From assembly GCA_037903355.1 (NCBI GenBank), contig JBAJFE010000059.1:496001-560000 (forward strand): DNA of 64,000 nucleotides, given 5' to 3'. The notes under the pieces were generated by a model that did not search any database, had not been told where the DNA came from, and saw nothing but the letters and a program-made list of their open reading frames with translations. Each line of letters starts with the position of its first letter. Position 1 is the first letter of the stretch. Both the position numbers and the translations under genes were made by a program. This stretch comes from Trichuris trichiura. Its lineage: Eukaryota; Nematoda; Enoplea; Trichinellida; Trichuridae. This document shows positions 11,733 through 24,200 of the stretch, piece by piece.

Positions 11733-11879
11733 AGCTATTTGTTGCAGGAGCTTTCGGATCCAGTCTTGACTCGTCATCAGCGAGAAAAACTTAGGGGAAC
11801 AGTTCCTAATTGCACTAATTTTTTCCCGCTGATGACGAGTCAAGACTGGATCCGAAAGCCCTGCAATAAACAGATTGGT
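11733..11879. repeat. Short fold-back element related to the 7.4-8.0 kb repeat
   Basis: Arms 11739-11788 and 11822-11876 are reverse complements with few mismatches around a loop of about 33 bp. Each arm has the string running from CTTTCGG to TCATCAGCG (or its complement), which matches the corresponding 32-nt string in the left arm of the larger fold-back at 27 positions. The hammerhead-like core is CTGATGA at 11780-11774 (-) and 11829-11835 (+), with GAAA at 11755-11752 (-) and 11854-11857 (+). Stem II is partly decayed (GAGTC opposite GATCC), and the right copy has GCCC where the cleavage motif GCTC stands in the left copy. No coding capacity. Confidence 0.8.
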
Positions 11880-12202
11880 TGGTAGGTGGCAAGAAATTTT
11901 CCGTAAAAACATTACGTACTCAACATGCACTGTATAGTACAAAGATGTTACGTTTTCAAAACTTAAAATATTAATATTATTACTTTCAAAATAGACAAAG
12001 TGACCTTAAATGATGAATGTGAGAAGTACGCGAAAACCCAATGCAGAGCAGTAATTGGCTTATCGAAAAAAAAACCATTAGCCCCTTTTACCGGCAATAA
12101 ATATCAAAGAAGGACAATCACAAGAGAGGAGAAGAAAACACGAGAAGCATTACAAGAACACAAGAGACTGGCTGCTTATGATTGCGTGGATGTAGGACTA
12201 AC
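11880..12202. other. Short intergenic stretch downstream of UBA5
   Basis: Region 3' of the UBA5 stop codon. Nothing else recognised; the open frame 12000-12206 (+) is antisense to the last UBA5 exon at its end and has no domain. Confidence 0.4.
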
Positions 12203-15200
12203 CTAAAGAGCCTTCATACGTTTCATCAATTCTTCAAGCGATTCCTTGCCTTGAGCAACATCTTCTTTTTCACCATCCTGCTGTAGCTGCATGTTTCGTT
12301 AATGTTCAAAATCGCAACAAAGCGCTTACCGAAACTTGCTCAGCAGGTTCGTAAGCGTACTGCAATCCTGGAGCGACCTCCTTCGCAGTGTCCAAATCCG
12401 GAGTAGCATCGGCCACTACTTCAATTCCTAAAGGAGGCAACGCTGCGCGAACACCAATGAATAAAAACAAAACATCAGCCACAAACCCCAAGGGTTATCC
12501 CTTTGGACAACAACCTCCTCCGGTTCAGACTTTACAGCGGCAGGAAGTGATGACCTTTCAGTCTCAAGTACAAAGTGACTCAATGTGAAAAAAAAGAGAG
12601 GGGACGATAAGTACTTCGTATTCTTTTTGTCTTCGTCGACAGTGGTGATCATCGCAAGTTTGATTAGGTTTCAAGATGTAGGAAGGAAAGTAGTCGTCCA
12701 GACTGTTGTAACCAAGATAGTAGGATACTTTACCAAATCTGAGCAAGCATCTGCAAAACAAGCGCGTTATAAAGGTAAAAAATTTTGCTGAAAAGAAGAC
12801 CATATACTTTAGAACATTCTGAACTAGCAAACCGGCGATAACCCCCATCGTCGTTGGTAGGCTGGCAGCACATACCCCATCCTTCTTCAGCGTCCGTTCG
12901 TCAATCTTTGACGCAACAACCAAGGGAGGAGCACACTTCAAAATATAGCTGGATAAAAGTAAAGTAACTGAGCATAACGCCTACTAAAACCATTGAGCTA
13001 TTAAAAGAAAAAGTAAGGCTACCTTACGGGCATAACTCAAGCAAACCCCGCGGTGAGGAAAAAACTACGTTTAGAGTATAAAAAGCTTAACGTGTAAGCT
13101 TCCACTGACACTGTAGGTATGGCTCTTCTCTGTACAGAGCCGTGAACATTTCCAAGTGGCATCTTTGTTCTTGAAATTACGGTAACTTCGCTGAGGTTGG
13201 ATACCCTTACCGGCTGAAAGACCACACCTCGTCACAAACAGATTTCGGTTTCGCATTCAAATTATGAATTTTCAATAAGAAACGTTCCTATCCTGTTGGA
13301 ACTCTCAGTACTTGAGGACTACCTCGAACCTCACTTCTGCTTCGGAAAAATTAAGGTTATGCAAGCTCGCCGAATAGAGACCATGGGAAAGGAACGAGTG
13401 ACATATCGTCATCAGTGGTGTTTTCGACTCGCTGCTGTATCCATTGTTGACTTATTCTACAGCGACTCAAAACAGTTATGATGAGGCCGGTTGTGACCTA
13501 GCCAAGCCTCGAGCGACGTTGTCTGTTCCTGATGACTGACAGGCTGTGTTAAACGCTATTGCTCGACGTTAACGCTGAAGATGGAACCAAGCAGTTTCCA
13601 AAATTGCATTTTATCCTCTTAGATTAAACTTCAGCATCTATCGGCTCTTTGACGTACTTGCACAGGCAAGAAGCTTCACGGTGTAATCTTCTGAGATTCA
13701 CTTTATTTCGCCAACCTAATACTCGTTGGGTCAATTATCAAAACATATTGTTGAATAGTTCAAAGTTTGAAACCTCTGGAAAATATGCTTATGCTGAAAA
13801 AGGGAATGGCAGAATTCAGTCATTAAACCACAAAAACAATGCGCAACGAATAGGTCGGCAGTTATTAAGAAAAAGCAGCACTCTCTGGCGGCATTGTGCA
13901 TACTTTTAAATTATAGAGCCTTCAGAAAGAATGCGCTCGATCGCCGGAGCACGACGGAACAATATCTTAGAGAGCCGCGATTAATTAGTCGACGCATCAT
14001 ACTGTTGCTCGTAATGATAATCATGCACCTAACCATCAAACAGGCTCTTAAGCTCTAACGAAATGTCACTGCTAAATAGTGAAAAAATAAACCGTATTGA
14101 AAAGTTAAACATTAGTTTGTTACATTGAAACTTATTCGCCTAGCTCTAAGAAAAATTGCAAGTCGCGTGAACGCCAAAATCATGGCGCCAAAGTAACCTA
14201 AGGGAAAAATATTCTTATTGCAACTCTCAAACATCGCCTAACATTTAGCTAAATCGATTTTTTTTCAAAAAGCATCAATCAGCGACGAGATTAATACTTA
14301 CAGCAAAGCAGGCAGTTTCACCGGGTACAATGAATTGTATGTGCCCGGACACCGCGTTTTCACTGACACCAGACTCGAACCATCGTTGGTGCAGTTCATT
14401 ACAAGCCTAATACAGCAAAGACAAACATTCGTTCAGGCAATGGAAAACTGTTACCGCATTAACGGCCATACGAGCTTCGTAATTGTCTACGCAACTCAGA
14501 ACAAGATCAACTTGATTTCCTGTCAGGCTTCCATTCCTCAAATAAGGGAAAATAAGAGAACACAAAACAGCACGACATTCTCACTTTATTCTGTCCATAA
14601 AAGTTTTAAAGTTTTCCACCGTTATGATATTGACATCATAAACTTCTATCTGCACGTCTGGATTGATCTCCCTGTAAAGCAGATTGCAAATGCAGAACAT
14701 GCCATGCCAATGTGTAATAGAGAGCCGAGCGCTTCTGATGAAAAAACTTTAGCCTCTATTTCAACGTTAGGTGTTTTTGCTTTTTTTTCGCGCTTTCAGG
14801 GATAAATCAGTTTCGGAAACCTTTAAAAGTAAAATATAAAAATAGTCGTAAAAAGAGTGGTCGCCGCGAAAGGCATTAGTGACAACTTACCTTCCCGCTA
14901 AACACTTTTCGAAGTCAAACCTAATGTATCAGTATTAATATTTCTTCAGCATGTACATTAACGGATGTAAAATTCTGGAAGATGCGTCCGATTGTCTTCA
15001 GGAACGCCATTATGACTTGATGCCAAAACCATAAGCAACAAATAAGTATTACTGCTGGACTCTAAGGGATATGTATACATCAAAAAAGATGTTGGAAATT
15101 AAATTTAGAAAATATTATTTGATCTAGCAAAAGTTGTTCCCTTACTGTAATGTTTGACGAGCTGCGTGGACCTTGCTTAGACCAGTTTGATGCGGTTGAA

Positions 15201-15574
15201 AAAATAGGCGGTTCATGTTGGCCATTTCTACCTTGTCATAATCAAACAAAATTAGCTACAACGGAAAATATTTAAAACAAATCAAATTCCCTAGACGAAA
15301 TTACCTTGCCTATACCACACCGAGTCAACATTTCTGCTACCACACTGCCAACGCCACCAACGCCAACGACAACAACAGTGAACAACCTTATGTCTTCATA
15401 GTTTTTTACAATTCCCATTCGTTTCAGAGCCATAAGCCGACTAGACTTATGTATTTATGACAATGCTCGGATGGAATCCGACTTAAATTACCTGTACGGA
15501 TTTGAATCCTTTACTTCGGCGCTCATGACGGGAATCTTTTCGCGTTTTTGCCGTACTGAAGAATTCGAAGCCAT
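12203..15574 (-). CDS. UBA5: UBA5, UFM1-activating E1 enzyme
   Basis: UBA5 adenylates UFM1 and holds it as a thioester before passing it to UFC1 (ufmylation, largely ER-linked). Eleven exons (-): 15492-15574, 15305-15440, 15146-15255, 14585-14671, 14455-14536, 14302-14406, 12808-12935, 12615-12750, 12487-12562, 12330-12427, 12203-12286. They total 1,125 bp and code for 374 residues, phase kept throughout. Seen: nucleotide-binding GVGGVGS (54-60), [42 protein letters not shown], catalytic Cys223 in [10 protein letters not shown] and zinc ligands C199/C202 and C276/C281. The UFM1/ATG8-binding motif WGIEVV starts at W314, and the UFC1-binding tail [12 protein letters not shown] ends the protein. 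It is about 30 residues shorter than human UBA5, mostly at the N-terminus; the ATG chosen (15574) is the first in frame before MSAEV. An additional 5' exon cannot be excluded. Introns are 43-59 bp except intron 3 (474 bp) and intron 6 (1,366 bp). Confidence 0.97.
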
Positions 15575-18500
15575 TCTTTGGCAGCCTTTGGAACTGTGGG
15601 AAGCGCACGATTGTTGATGCAGCAGGAGGCGACAAACGAGATGCACCGCCAAATACGTACAATTTATGTCCGCACTACGAATAGTAGCACTCCACGAACG
15701 CTATCAGCGTTGGAGTCATAACTGGTCTGAAAATGTGACATCGTCAATCAAACGAATTCTATGAAATTTATGCGCAGAGAGAGCAATAACAGGCTCAAAA
15801 AGAGCAGTTTCGCGTACCAGATTTTCTACCACCTTTAGCAAAAGTTTCTAGCTAAAAACTTTCAAGTTAGCGCTTCCCGGAAGCACCCACAAGCGGAGTC
15901 ACTTTTGTAAAAATGCAAAACCTTCGGTACTCCGCTAATAACAGCTAGAAATATCTAGGCGCGAACAATTCAAGCGAATACTATTGGTATACGTGTTTTT
16001 GTCTGCCGTACAATTAGAAGTGCGCAGGTACACTTGCTCAAGTGGTCGTTTTTCGCATTCACACTATTAACGATAAATCGAACTGCGGAAATGCGAAAGA
16101 ATTGGCTTTCTACTTTCATCGTTTCTACGCTGTTGCGTTGGGGTGATGCTTTGCGCTATTGACTTAATGGTTTATTGGATCTTTCGGTTCTAAACACGAT
16201 TTCAATATTCACCCCAAATTGCGCGCATTGCGAATGGCTTTTATAAAACAGCAACCACTGCTGAGTTTTTCCGTCACTTTTTAGTGGTCAACAGAAATTG
16301 CCATGATCAGTTGGCCTGGATTTACTTATCGGTATTTGACGCAGCTCAATCCAACCATTTTAAAATCGATGCGGAAGAGTTAATCTATAGATTATTTGGC
16401 ATTAAATATTCAAGAGCTTATTTGAAAATAAGCTCAGTCTGTTTAACGCTGCGCAAAAAGCTGAGCTGGCGTATAATCCTCTTGAGCTTTTAGGAAGCCA
16501 TTTATGCTAACTAATAGTCTGTCTGCCATTTTAAGTATTAGACATCCGTATCCTAATTGATTGTAGACCCGATTTGAATACCGCTAAATGTTTCGGAAGG
16601 AAAAACGACTTACAAGCGCACGCGTGTCGATTCAACCGTGTGAACTTGTAAAATTCTGTTTTTCTTAGATGTTATGACCTTCTTACTCCACTTTTTTAGC
16701 TTAACTAGCATGACGGGTCAGCAAATTACTATAATTTCCATAAACAGAAAATTAGTTATTCGTAGCTCAGTTGTTAATAGATTAAGTCAGCTTCTACGTC
16801 CATCGTGGCGGCTTCGTGGAAGTAAATTTTTCTACATGCTTTTTCACTTTCTTTTAATATATCCAACTTTTAAATACTGCAGTTTATTTCCGTGACGTTA
16901 AAACAGTATTCGAGTCGAAGGATAATTTAGCATGACAGTAAGACGGGGTGACGTGTACGGCTCGATACCGACATGCAGGTAAGCTTTAAAGTTTCATCTG
17001 TCGGTCAAAAAAGTCAAACCTTCTTCGTAAAATGTGTTGATGGCCACTCGTGAGGACATTTAATCCCCTTGCATGGCACAAAAATAAACTTCGATTTCAA
17101 AAGACGTTTCAGCGTAAGGCTGAGTGCAACGTCACTCAAACCTACCATGTTTGTTTCGATCGTTGTGTACCTCTGTAACTTTCCATATGGCAAAGGTTCA
17201 ACGTGATTATTTGTTTTAAGTTGTCCAGAAATACAGCCATCTGCTCTACTTGCAGAGACTTTTTGTCAGAACTCTTCAGCGGCCTTTCGCCTTTAAGGAG
17301 CTGTTTGCAGTGGGGACCACTAAGAGCCGAAATGAGTCTGAGAAAATCTTCTTGAACGACCTAGAGTGCTCGAAGACATAAACAATTGAAACGAATGCAA
17401 AGGAGCTGGAAATAGCAGAACTGAAATGAAATGCTTTCAGTTGCTGATGATGAAACTGTGCAGAATGAGAAATTATGCCTTAAAGATTGGCTAAGGAAAA
17501 TCCTTTCTTGAAAACGAATCCACTTTTGGCGAGCATATCTTGTGCATTATTGTGACAACAACAGCTTTAATTATAGAGTCGATTCAGACGGCAACTTGCA
17601 TTAGAAAAAGGTTACAGCTCTCTGTTGGTTCTTACCAATAGAGATGTTTTGATTAAAGCGTTTGAATTTTTTGTAACCTTATGTTGTCTCTCACCAAAGC
17701 AGCATTGTTGTAAGCGCTCAGAAGTTGATCACTTTCTGAAATCATACCAGCAGCGTAGGTTAAATTCATCTACACTCGCTCTGCCTGAATATATAGTGCG
17801 TATATCAATGCACTTGCGCGAAATCGCACAGAACTATAAGACGCAATGACTTTAGATTGCTCCGTGCGGAAAAAATGAAATTCCTATGCCAAAATCAAGA
17901 GCGCGACAAAACATCCCATTACGCCCTGCTGTGCAGAGTTTGATGCGCCAATATCTACATATGCAGAGTCAGAAATGATAACAAGTCAGAAAGCCTAAAG
18001 CAGCTTGTCCAAGAGACTGAATCGATGAATAGAGGCTTTTTCCCAAAAACTATTAGCTCCATTAGCCTAGTAAAATGCAGATTGTTTTCGCCTTCCACTG
18101 ATAGTTAAATATTATAATGAAGTGTTCTCAGTGCCCCTTGGGCAGCAATAGCTTCATCTAATTACGAAGTTCGTTTGGATGCTATTGGATACTGTAATCT
18201 TGCTAGTTTTGCTATACTGGGAAGCTTCAGGACCGGGAGTAATTGCATTTATTAATTGAAATTGTTGGAAGCACCGAGGATGCGAGGTTACCCCAAGCTG
18301 CACTTGAAAAAAAATCACTAGAAAATATCAGCACTGTAGTTAATTCTAGACCATTTTTTTCGCGTGACTTGTGCCTGAAGTAGCGCTTTTTTCTCAAAAT
18401 TGTGAATGACACATCTTAAATGAATAAAACTGCTACGCTAGGTTTGAATTAGCGAAGGCGGAAAATCATTTTCTTCGTTTATTTTACTTTTTTCAGAAAG

Positions 18501-19658
18501 TACAATAAGATTCGTTCCTTTTATGTAGGTGGGTAGCTTAAAAATAATATTTTATGGGCATTAAGTATGAAGCCGCGATACGATTACAAAACTTTTCGGA
18601 TGAACTCCAAAAAGATCGGATAAACCTTAGGCGCAATTTTTAAAATATGAAACAGCTGTATCAGAAACATAACTCCATCGGTAAAGAAAACTTAGCTGCC
18701 TCTTAGTTATTTTTTCACCGGGCTCCCTATTCAACCTGAAATAGCTGGTAAAATCAAAAACTGCAGTCGTATCATTGTCTTGTTCTGCAGTAACATGATT
18801 CACTCATTTTACGATCGACTGAGCAGAATCCAAAGCACACTTTAAAGTGCAACAGCTTATAAATTTGAATATTTCTAAAACTAAGCATACTAATATTGGT
18901 AGTACGGAAAATCGGTGAAATTTTTTAAAAAACATACAGAGGTGCGTGCAGGAAGCCAGCCTTTACGGTTGCGCATACGAGAGGCGCACTGAGTGTCTTG
19001 GAATTTGCTTCTATTTTTTCAGTTTTCGCACCGCGACTGCCTTTACATCCTTTTTTTGCGGAACTCGAACATTGGCGAATTTATTAACATTGTTCAGCAG
19101 TTAATCGTTTCCTGGATTTCTTTTGATGTTACCGACAATAGTGTAGACTTAGAAGGGCTCCAAATGCAGCTGCTATCCAGACGAGTGTGCGATGAAAGTC
19201 TGGCAGCCACATCGCGGCGCCAACTACCCAGCGGGGTAAGGGCTACCCGCCACTGACGACCTATCAAATCGATTAATGTTCTTCACAAAATCGTATGGCC
19301 TGTTATGAGCACGGGTCATAAGCATAGTCGATTATAAAACAGTTTCTATTCATTGTTTCTTTGTAGTCACCGCCGCTGACCAAGCGGTTTCTGAAAGGTA
19401 GCGACGTGTGTGATCTCCGAACGAATGGCATTAGGCTTTTATGCCACGTCAATTGACCACAACTGCGCATGGACGGCCAGCAGCTCAATGTCCTGCTTGG
19501 CTAATCTAGAGTAGGCTCGCTGTGACTCACCTTGTTTTTCATATGTTGATCAGTGTCCTCCCTTGCTGGCGCATGCTTGCACATCGCAGGTTAGACCATA
19601 TGCTTACTTTAAAAATCTGTTCTCCGTTACAGAATTCGTGGCGCATCTACTTCCCACC
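15575..19658. other. Intergenic, a few exon-like segments but no supported gene
   Basis: On the plus strand at 16931-16978, 17113-17166 and 17221-17381 are segments bounded by plausible splice sites, the last open in more than one frame (for example RLFVRTLQRPF...). Because several frames stay open and no family is recognised, no gene is called. A short hairpin (GAGCTTATTT and its complement) lies near 16411-16436. The rest is AT-rich with nothing recognised. Confidence 0.35.
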
Positions 19659-20430
19659 ATGATACAACTAACAATACTGTTAAGTGCTGTGATTTCTATG
19701 CAAGTCGCTGGTTACGACACATTTCAAAGCTATAACGAAAGAGACAAACTGGCCCGTGTTAAAGCATTGAAATACAAAGACTGTGGTAAGAATGCGTGTA
19801 AAAAATTAATTTAAAATCTGGCTGATCACTTAATCGCATGAAGTTTTTGTTAACAATTCTGAAGTACTACCGCGTATTTGAGAAAAAGGATTTCAGGCGG
19901 ACAGGACAGTACGGTCAGAGTTGATCATTTGCAAGCGGAGCCAAGTCCGTTAGAAGTTCCAGGCATTCTTCGGCTCACTCTTCGTGTTAACATTTCTGTA
20001 CCGCCGCCAGAAGAGGTTTACGTCAAGCTGTTTTTGAGGAAAAGGATTGCAGATACACGCTGGGTCCGTATCCCTTGCATATTTGGTTTCGGATCCTGGT
20101 GAAGTTATTAGTAGTTCTTACTGGCTTTTATGACTTAATCCGTTTCAGCGACTATGCCCATCTTCCAGTTTGCCTGCTTACTCACGAACTCTTTGGATGT
20201 CCTATAAAGGCTAGTTACTACAGTATAGATGAAACGTTCCTTCTGAAAAATCCGGAAACTTCCTTGAGCCGACTACTGCAGCAAGTATGGGCAAAGTGTG
20301 CAAATCAATAGTTAAATTTCCCTAGGCTGTGTTCCAGGGTGACTTCCAGGCATTGATAAGGATATTTCACGAAGAAACACACAAGCAGCTTGCCTGCGTT
20401 GTAGCGCAGTTTAGCATCAAATTCGCATGA
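19659..20430 (+). CDS. GM2-activator-like ML-domain lipid-binding protein
   Basis: Four exons (19659-19785, 19897-20098, 20149-20284, 20338-20430) join in phase to 185 residues. The start gives a signal peptide (MIQLTILLSAVISMQVAG). The mature protein follows the GM2 activator/ML family: YKDCG near the N-terminus, EPSPLEVPG, VYVKLFLRK, RIPC...GSC, LPVC, FGC and a final LAC. Family members are secreted or lysosomal cups that lift glycolipids or sterols from membranes. Six cysteines are present against eight in human GM2A; the three expected pairs are first with last, IPC with GSC, and LPVC with FGC. The C125-C136 type pair is absent. An alternative upstream in-frame start at 19563 would spoil the signal peptide and is not favoured. 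It is convergent with the ABC transporter. The exact lipid cannot be told from sequence; an NPC2-like role is the main alternative. Confidence 0.88.
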
Positions 20431-21211
20431 TCATTACAAGCAACACTGAGCTCAGCATACCTCCGGACAAAAGCTTCGACTATTGCAACTCCCTCTGTCA
20501 CAATATGCAGTCCAAGCAAAGATTTTGGCCAAAATTGTTACCCGTACGCTGCCATGGTTTTTGTGGCATTAACAACCTGTATTGAACGTTTTCAAGTGTT
20601 CCGAATAGAAGCAGTTTGCATTATTTCGACTTTTGAATGTAACCAGTGCAACAGCCGCTGACTATTTTGAAAAATTCGAATTGCGACTTATTCAGCAAAC
20701 CAAAAAGTACCAGGAGCACTTCAAGGCGTCGAAAGCAGACTAAGCTTTCGTTATGCAAATGTTTTAAAATCTAAACCCTGAGTTGCAACCGGTTAATTGT
20801 TCGCACGAAACTTGTAAAGCGTAAAGCTGAGCATTCAGGCATGCAAATTTTGCTTACTTCATTTTAGAGCAACTGTGCTCATCTGTTTTCGAAAAAAACT
20901 ATGCCATCCTCGGCGGCTTCAGCCAGGTTTCACTGCCCAGTAAGTTTCAGAGATGCTAGCTCATTCCGCGTAAAACGCGTCCATTCACAACGGTTTTATT
21001 ATGATTGTAACTTTTCTTATTCGCATATTCATTTAACTGCCAAACTAATGCAAGTTGCGCTCGCTGCCAATAATCCTCGTTCAATTAGGGTCAACTCGTT
21101 GATAAGTTTTGCGAATATGCCGCCCGTATTATGCAAGGTCATCCCTTGCGTAAGGCAAGGAGAAATAAATGGAGTTAATCGTTACGTTTCGCCATACATT
21201 CATGAAATAGA
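20431..21211. other. Convergent intergenic region between the ML gene and the ABC transporter
   Basis: Holds both 3' untranslated regions. A TTTATT at 20996-21001 reads as AATAAA on the minus strand, about 210 bp beyond the transporter stop. The open frame 20901-21215 (+) has no recognisable domain. Confidence 0.4.
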
Positions 21212-24200
21212 TTAATATTCCAGTAAGTTCTGCATCCTTATCATATTGTAGTAGAATCCACCTTTACTTACCAGCTGCGAGTGTGTGCCTAGAAGTAGGT
21301 TATCATTCCGGCCAGGTACGTACAAATGAAATTACCAGCTTCCACAATGCTACCTTCCTTCATCACGACAATCCAGTGGGCATTCTGCACCGTCGAAAGC
21401 CGATGGGCAATCAGGATAGAGGTTCGGCCCGCTTGTGCTTTCTCGACTGCATCTTGCACTACCTTTGCAAGAGCTCTTTTCTTTAATACAGTTGTCGTCA
21501 AGGTGGACTTACCGTTTCGCTTTCAGTGTCAAGAGCAGACGTGGCTTCGTCGAACATCAGTATTTTGGGATCTCTTACCAGTGCCCTGGCAATAGCTATT
21601 CTCTGCTTTTGACCACCTGATAAATTCAAGCCTCGTTCTCCCGCTAGCGTATTGTAACCCTAAAAGGTATATCATGATGCTGATTAAACTAAACTTTCGA
21701 ATTACCTTACCAATGGCAGTGAGAGTATAAATTCATGTATGTTAGCTAACTTAGCTGCCTCAACTACTTTTGAATGCGGAACTCGTTCTTCTAACCCGTA
21801 CACAATATTCTGCCTTAAGGTCACGTTGAAGAGAACGGGTTCTTGACTGACCAGACCAATGGACTTGCGTACATGATGCAGATTTAAAACCTTCAGGGAG
21901 TGGTCATCGTAACGCTAGTGAAATATACGTTTTTCAGCATGGGCACTCAAAAATGTACCTATCAAAAATGCGTTACAACTGTTCCTCTATTGGGATCATA
22001 GAATCGTTGGAGCAGAGAAATTATTGTACTCTTTCCACAGCCGGAAGGGCCAACAATGGCAAGCGTCTTGTTAGCAAAAACGTTCAGGTTAAGGCCACGA
22101 AATATGGAAACGTCTGGCCTCGCAGGGTACGCGAAATGAATTCCTTTCATTCTTGCTTTACCCGTTAGCGCCTGCAAAAACCATCGTGTGAAAATGCAAT
22201 GCGGATTAACTTTGCAAAGAACCGGTCTTAAGCCAATTGCTGAGCAGCTGTCGATCATTGGCTCTGCTTGAATCATGCGGAAAACTGAAGCAGCGGAGAC
22301 GCGAGCTTTTGCCAAGTCAGGAATGAAGCAAGATGCCTGTCCCATGGACATACCGCAGAAGGTAAGAGCAAAGAAAACTCTAAAACCTCAATAATAATAA
22401 TAAATTCTGTTAATATACTTGGCCGAAGGTTGGAAAACGCAGCGCTACTAAAGAGTTGCCACAACAACAGGGCTTTCGCTATGCATCCCTCAAATCCCTT
22501 GGGCTCCTTATAGGTGATAATTCAGTTGCACCTGTAAACGTCCAGTGGCTTCATATCTCCTATGCCAACGAGGTAACCGCCATATCGAAATGCGATCGCA
22601 TACATGAAGAAAATAACGCTTTGGGAAAATCCAAAACTTAGGGCATAAAATTGTGCCTGACGAAGTGAGGCCCTAAAAGCACTGGTCACTGGCGTCTATC
22701 GGTCATAGCGCAGCGCTGTATACCTGAATGGTATGGTAAGGTAACTGCAGTACCACGTGTGGAAATGTCGCTCTCGACACAAAGACTGAACACAGCGAAT
22801 ATTTTGGACAGCCTCTGTAAATACCTGCAAATTGAAATTAAGTACAAAAAGGCGGTAATTAAAATGCGGGAAGATATCCGAACACCTTTCCAGCGTTTTC
22901 TAACAGTTTATCATCTCGGCGTTGATTACGCATTTTGATCTTCATGTCCAGATAGCTAGAACATATCATTACGGGCACCAGTATGGTGACCACAAGGGCG
23001 AGTTTCCAGCCGAAAACAAATGCAATAACCACCGCGCTGGCAAGCGATACAGCGGAAGTGACAACTGTAGCTGCCCTGTAACCGATGGCCTTAAAGTTTC
23101 AACAGCTGCTGCCCGATAAAAACATTAGGATAGTTTACAGCTCGAATATTCGGTACGTCGGTTGCAAGTCGTGTACATATCTGCCCGGTCGAATGGTTTG
23201 CATGATCAAAGTAGCTGACCTCCTGGCGCAACAAATTCTCCAGCAATTTCACTCTGAGCATAAGCGTCAAGTCTTCTCCCGCCTTTCCAAAGCAGAATGC
23301 CTAAATTATATCCCAAAAGTTGGGAACGCATGAGCAACCGCTACAGGCATACCGCTAGCAAAGTGCTAAAGCCTTGGACGAAACCAAGCATGAAAAGCGA
23401 CAGCGACCACATCGTAGCATCATGCAGCATATTCTTGCCCTGCTCACTGTAGGCCTAAAAGCTGCCTTTAAAATGAATAGACTGTCCTATTTTTCAAAAA
23501 AGCATACGTAAAACACTTGGCTAAAGAAAAGGGAAAATGCAGGCATGACCGTGCCGGATAATAAGCAACCGATGCTGCCAAACAGCAAACAGTGCCAATT
23601 TTTCTTGCTACTGCCGACGATAGACCAGAAGCCGATACTTAAAACTTTCTGCTTCTCCTGCAAAAATACATCAGCGTTAGAGACAAGCAAAGCAGGTTGA
23701 AGAAGAAAAAGACTGAATTCTTTGTAAGAAGTACAATGTGCTACTTCACTAGAAAAATTGCATAGGTTTCATTTGCCAAGTAATGGTCACCAGTTAATAC
23801 GATGAAAGTTTTAAAAACTATTTTCATACTTACTGCTGTTTCATCGTCAACTGAATAGTCTGTTTTGCCCGCTGAAATTGTGCCATACGCAGGCGTTCTA
23901 TCTTCTTTTTCTGGCATGGATTGTCTCCTCTGAATGCCAGCTTTTGCATCATAGCATTGTTCGCTTATGCAACTTTCTTGCTGCTCTGAGCTGTCATAAG
24001 ACGAATCGCTTTGTTCGGATGGTGTGATGGCATTCTCTTCGATCTGCTGCGCAAGAACCATACTGTAGTAGATAGCCCTTTGCTGCATAAGTTCCTCATG
24101 AGAACCCTGCTCTTGAATAATGCCATTTTTGAGTACGAATATTTTGTCGTAATCTTTTATAGTTGACAGACGATGAGCTATTGCGATGGTCGTTCTATTT

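Noticed and set aside
13529..13535. Another CTGATGA
   Set aside because: No GAAA partner or stem II follows at a suitable distance.
14365..14385. tRNA B-box-like GGTTCGAGTC on the minus strand
   Set aside because: It lies inside UBA5 exon 6 and codes for the WFESGV stretch; no A box or cloverleaf surrounds it.
14335..14805. 156-codon plus-strand open frame
   Set aside because: It runs antisense across UBA5 exons 4-6, which carry clear homology on the other strand.
17444..17456. CTGATGATGAAAC, a hammerhead-like string
   Set aside because: There is no room for a stem II between CTGATGA and GAAA.
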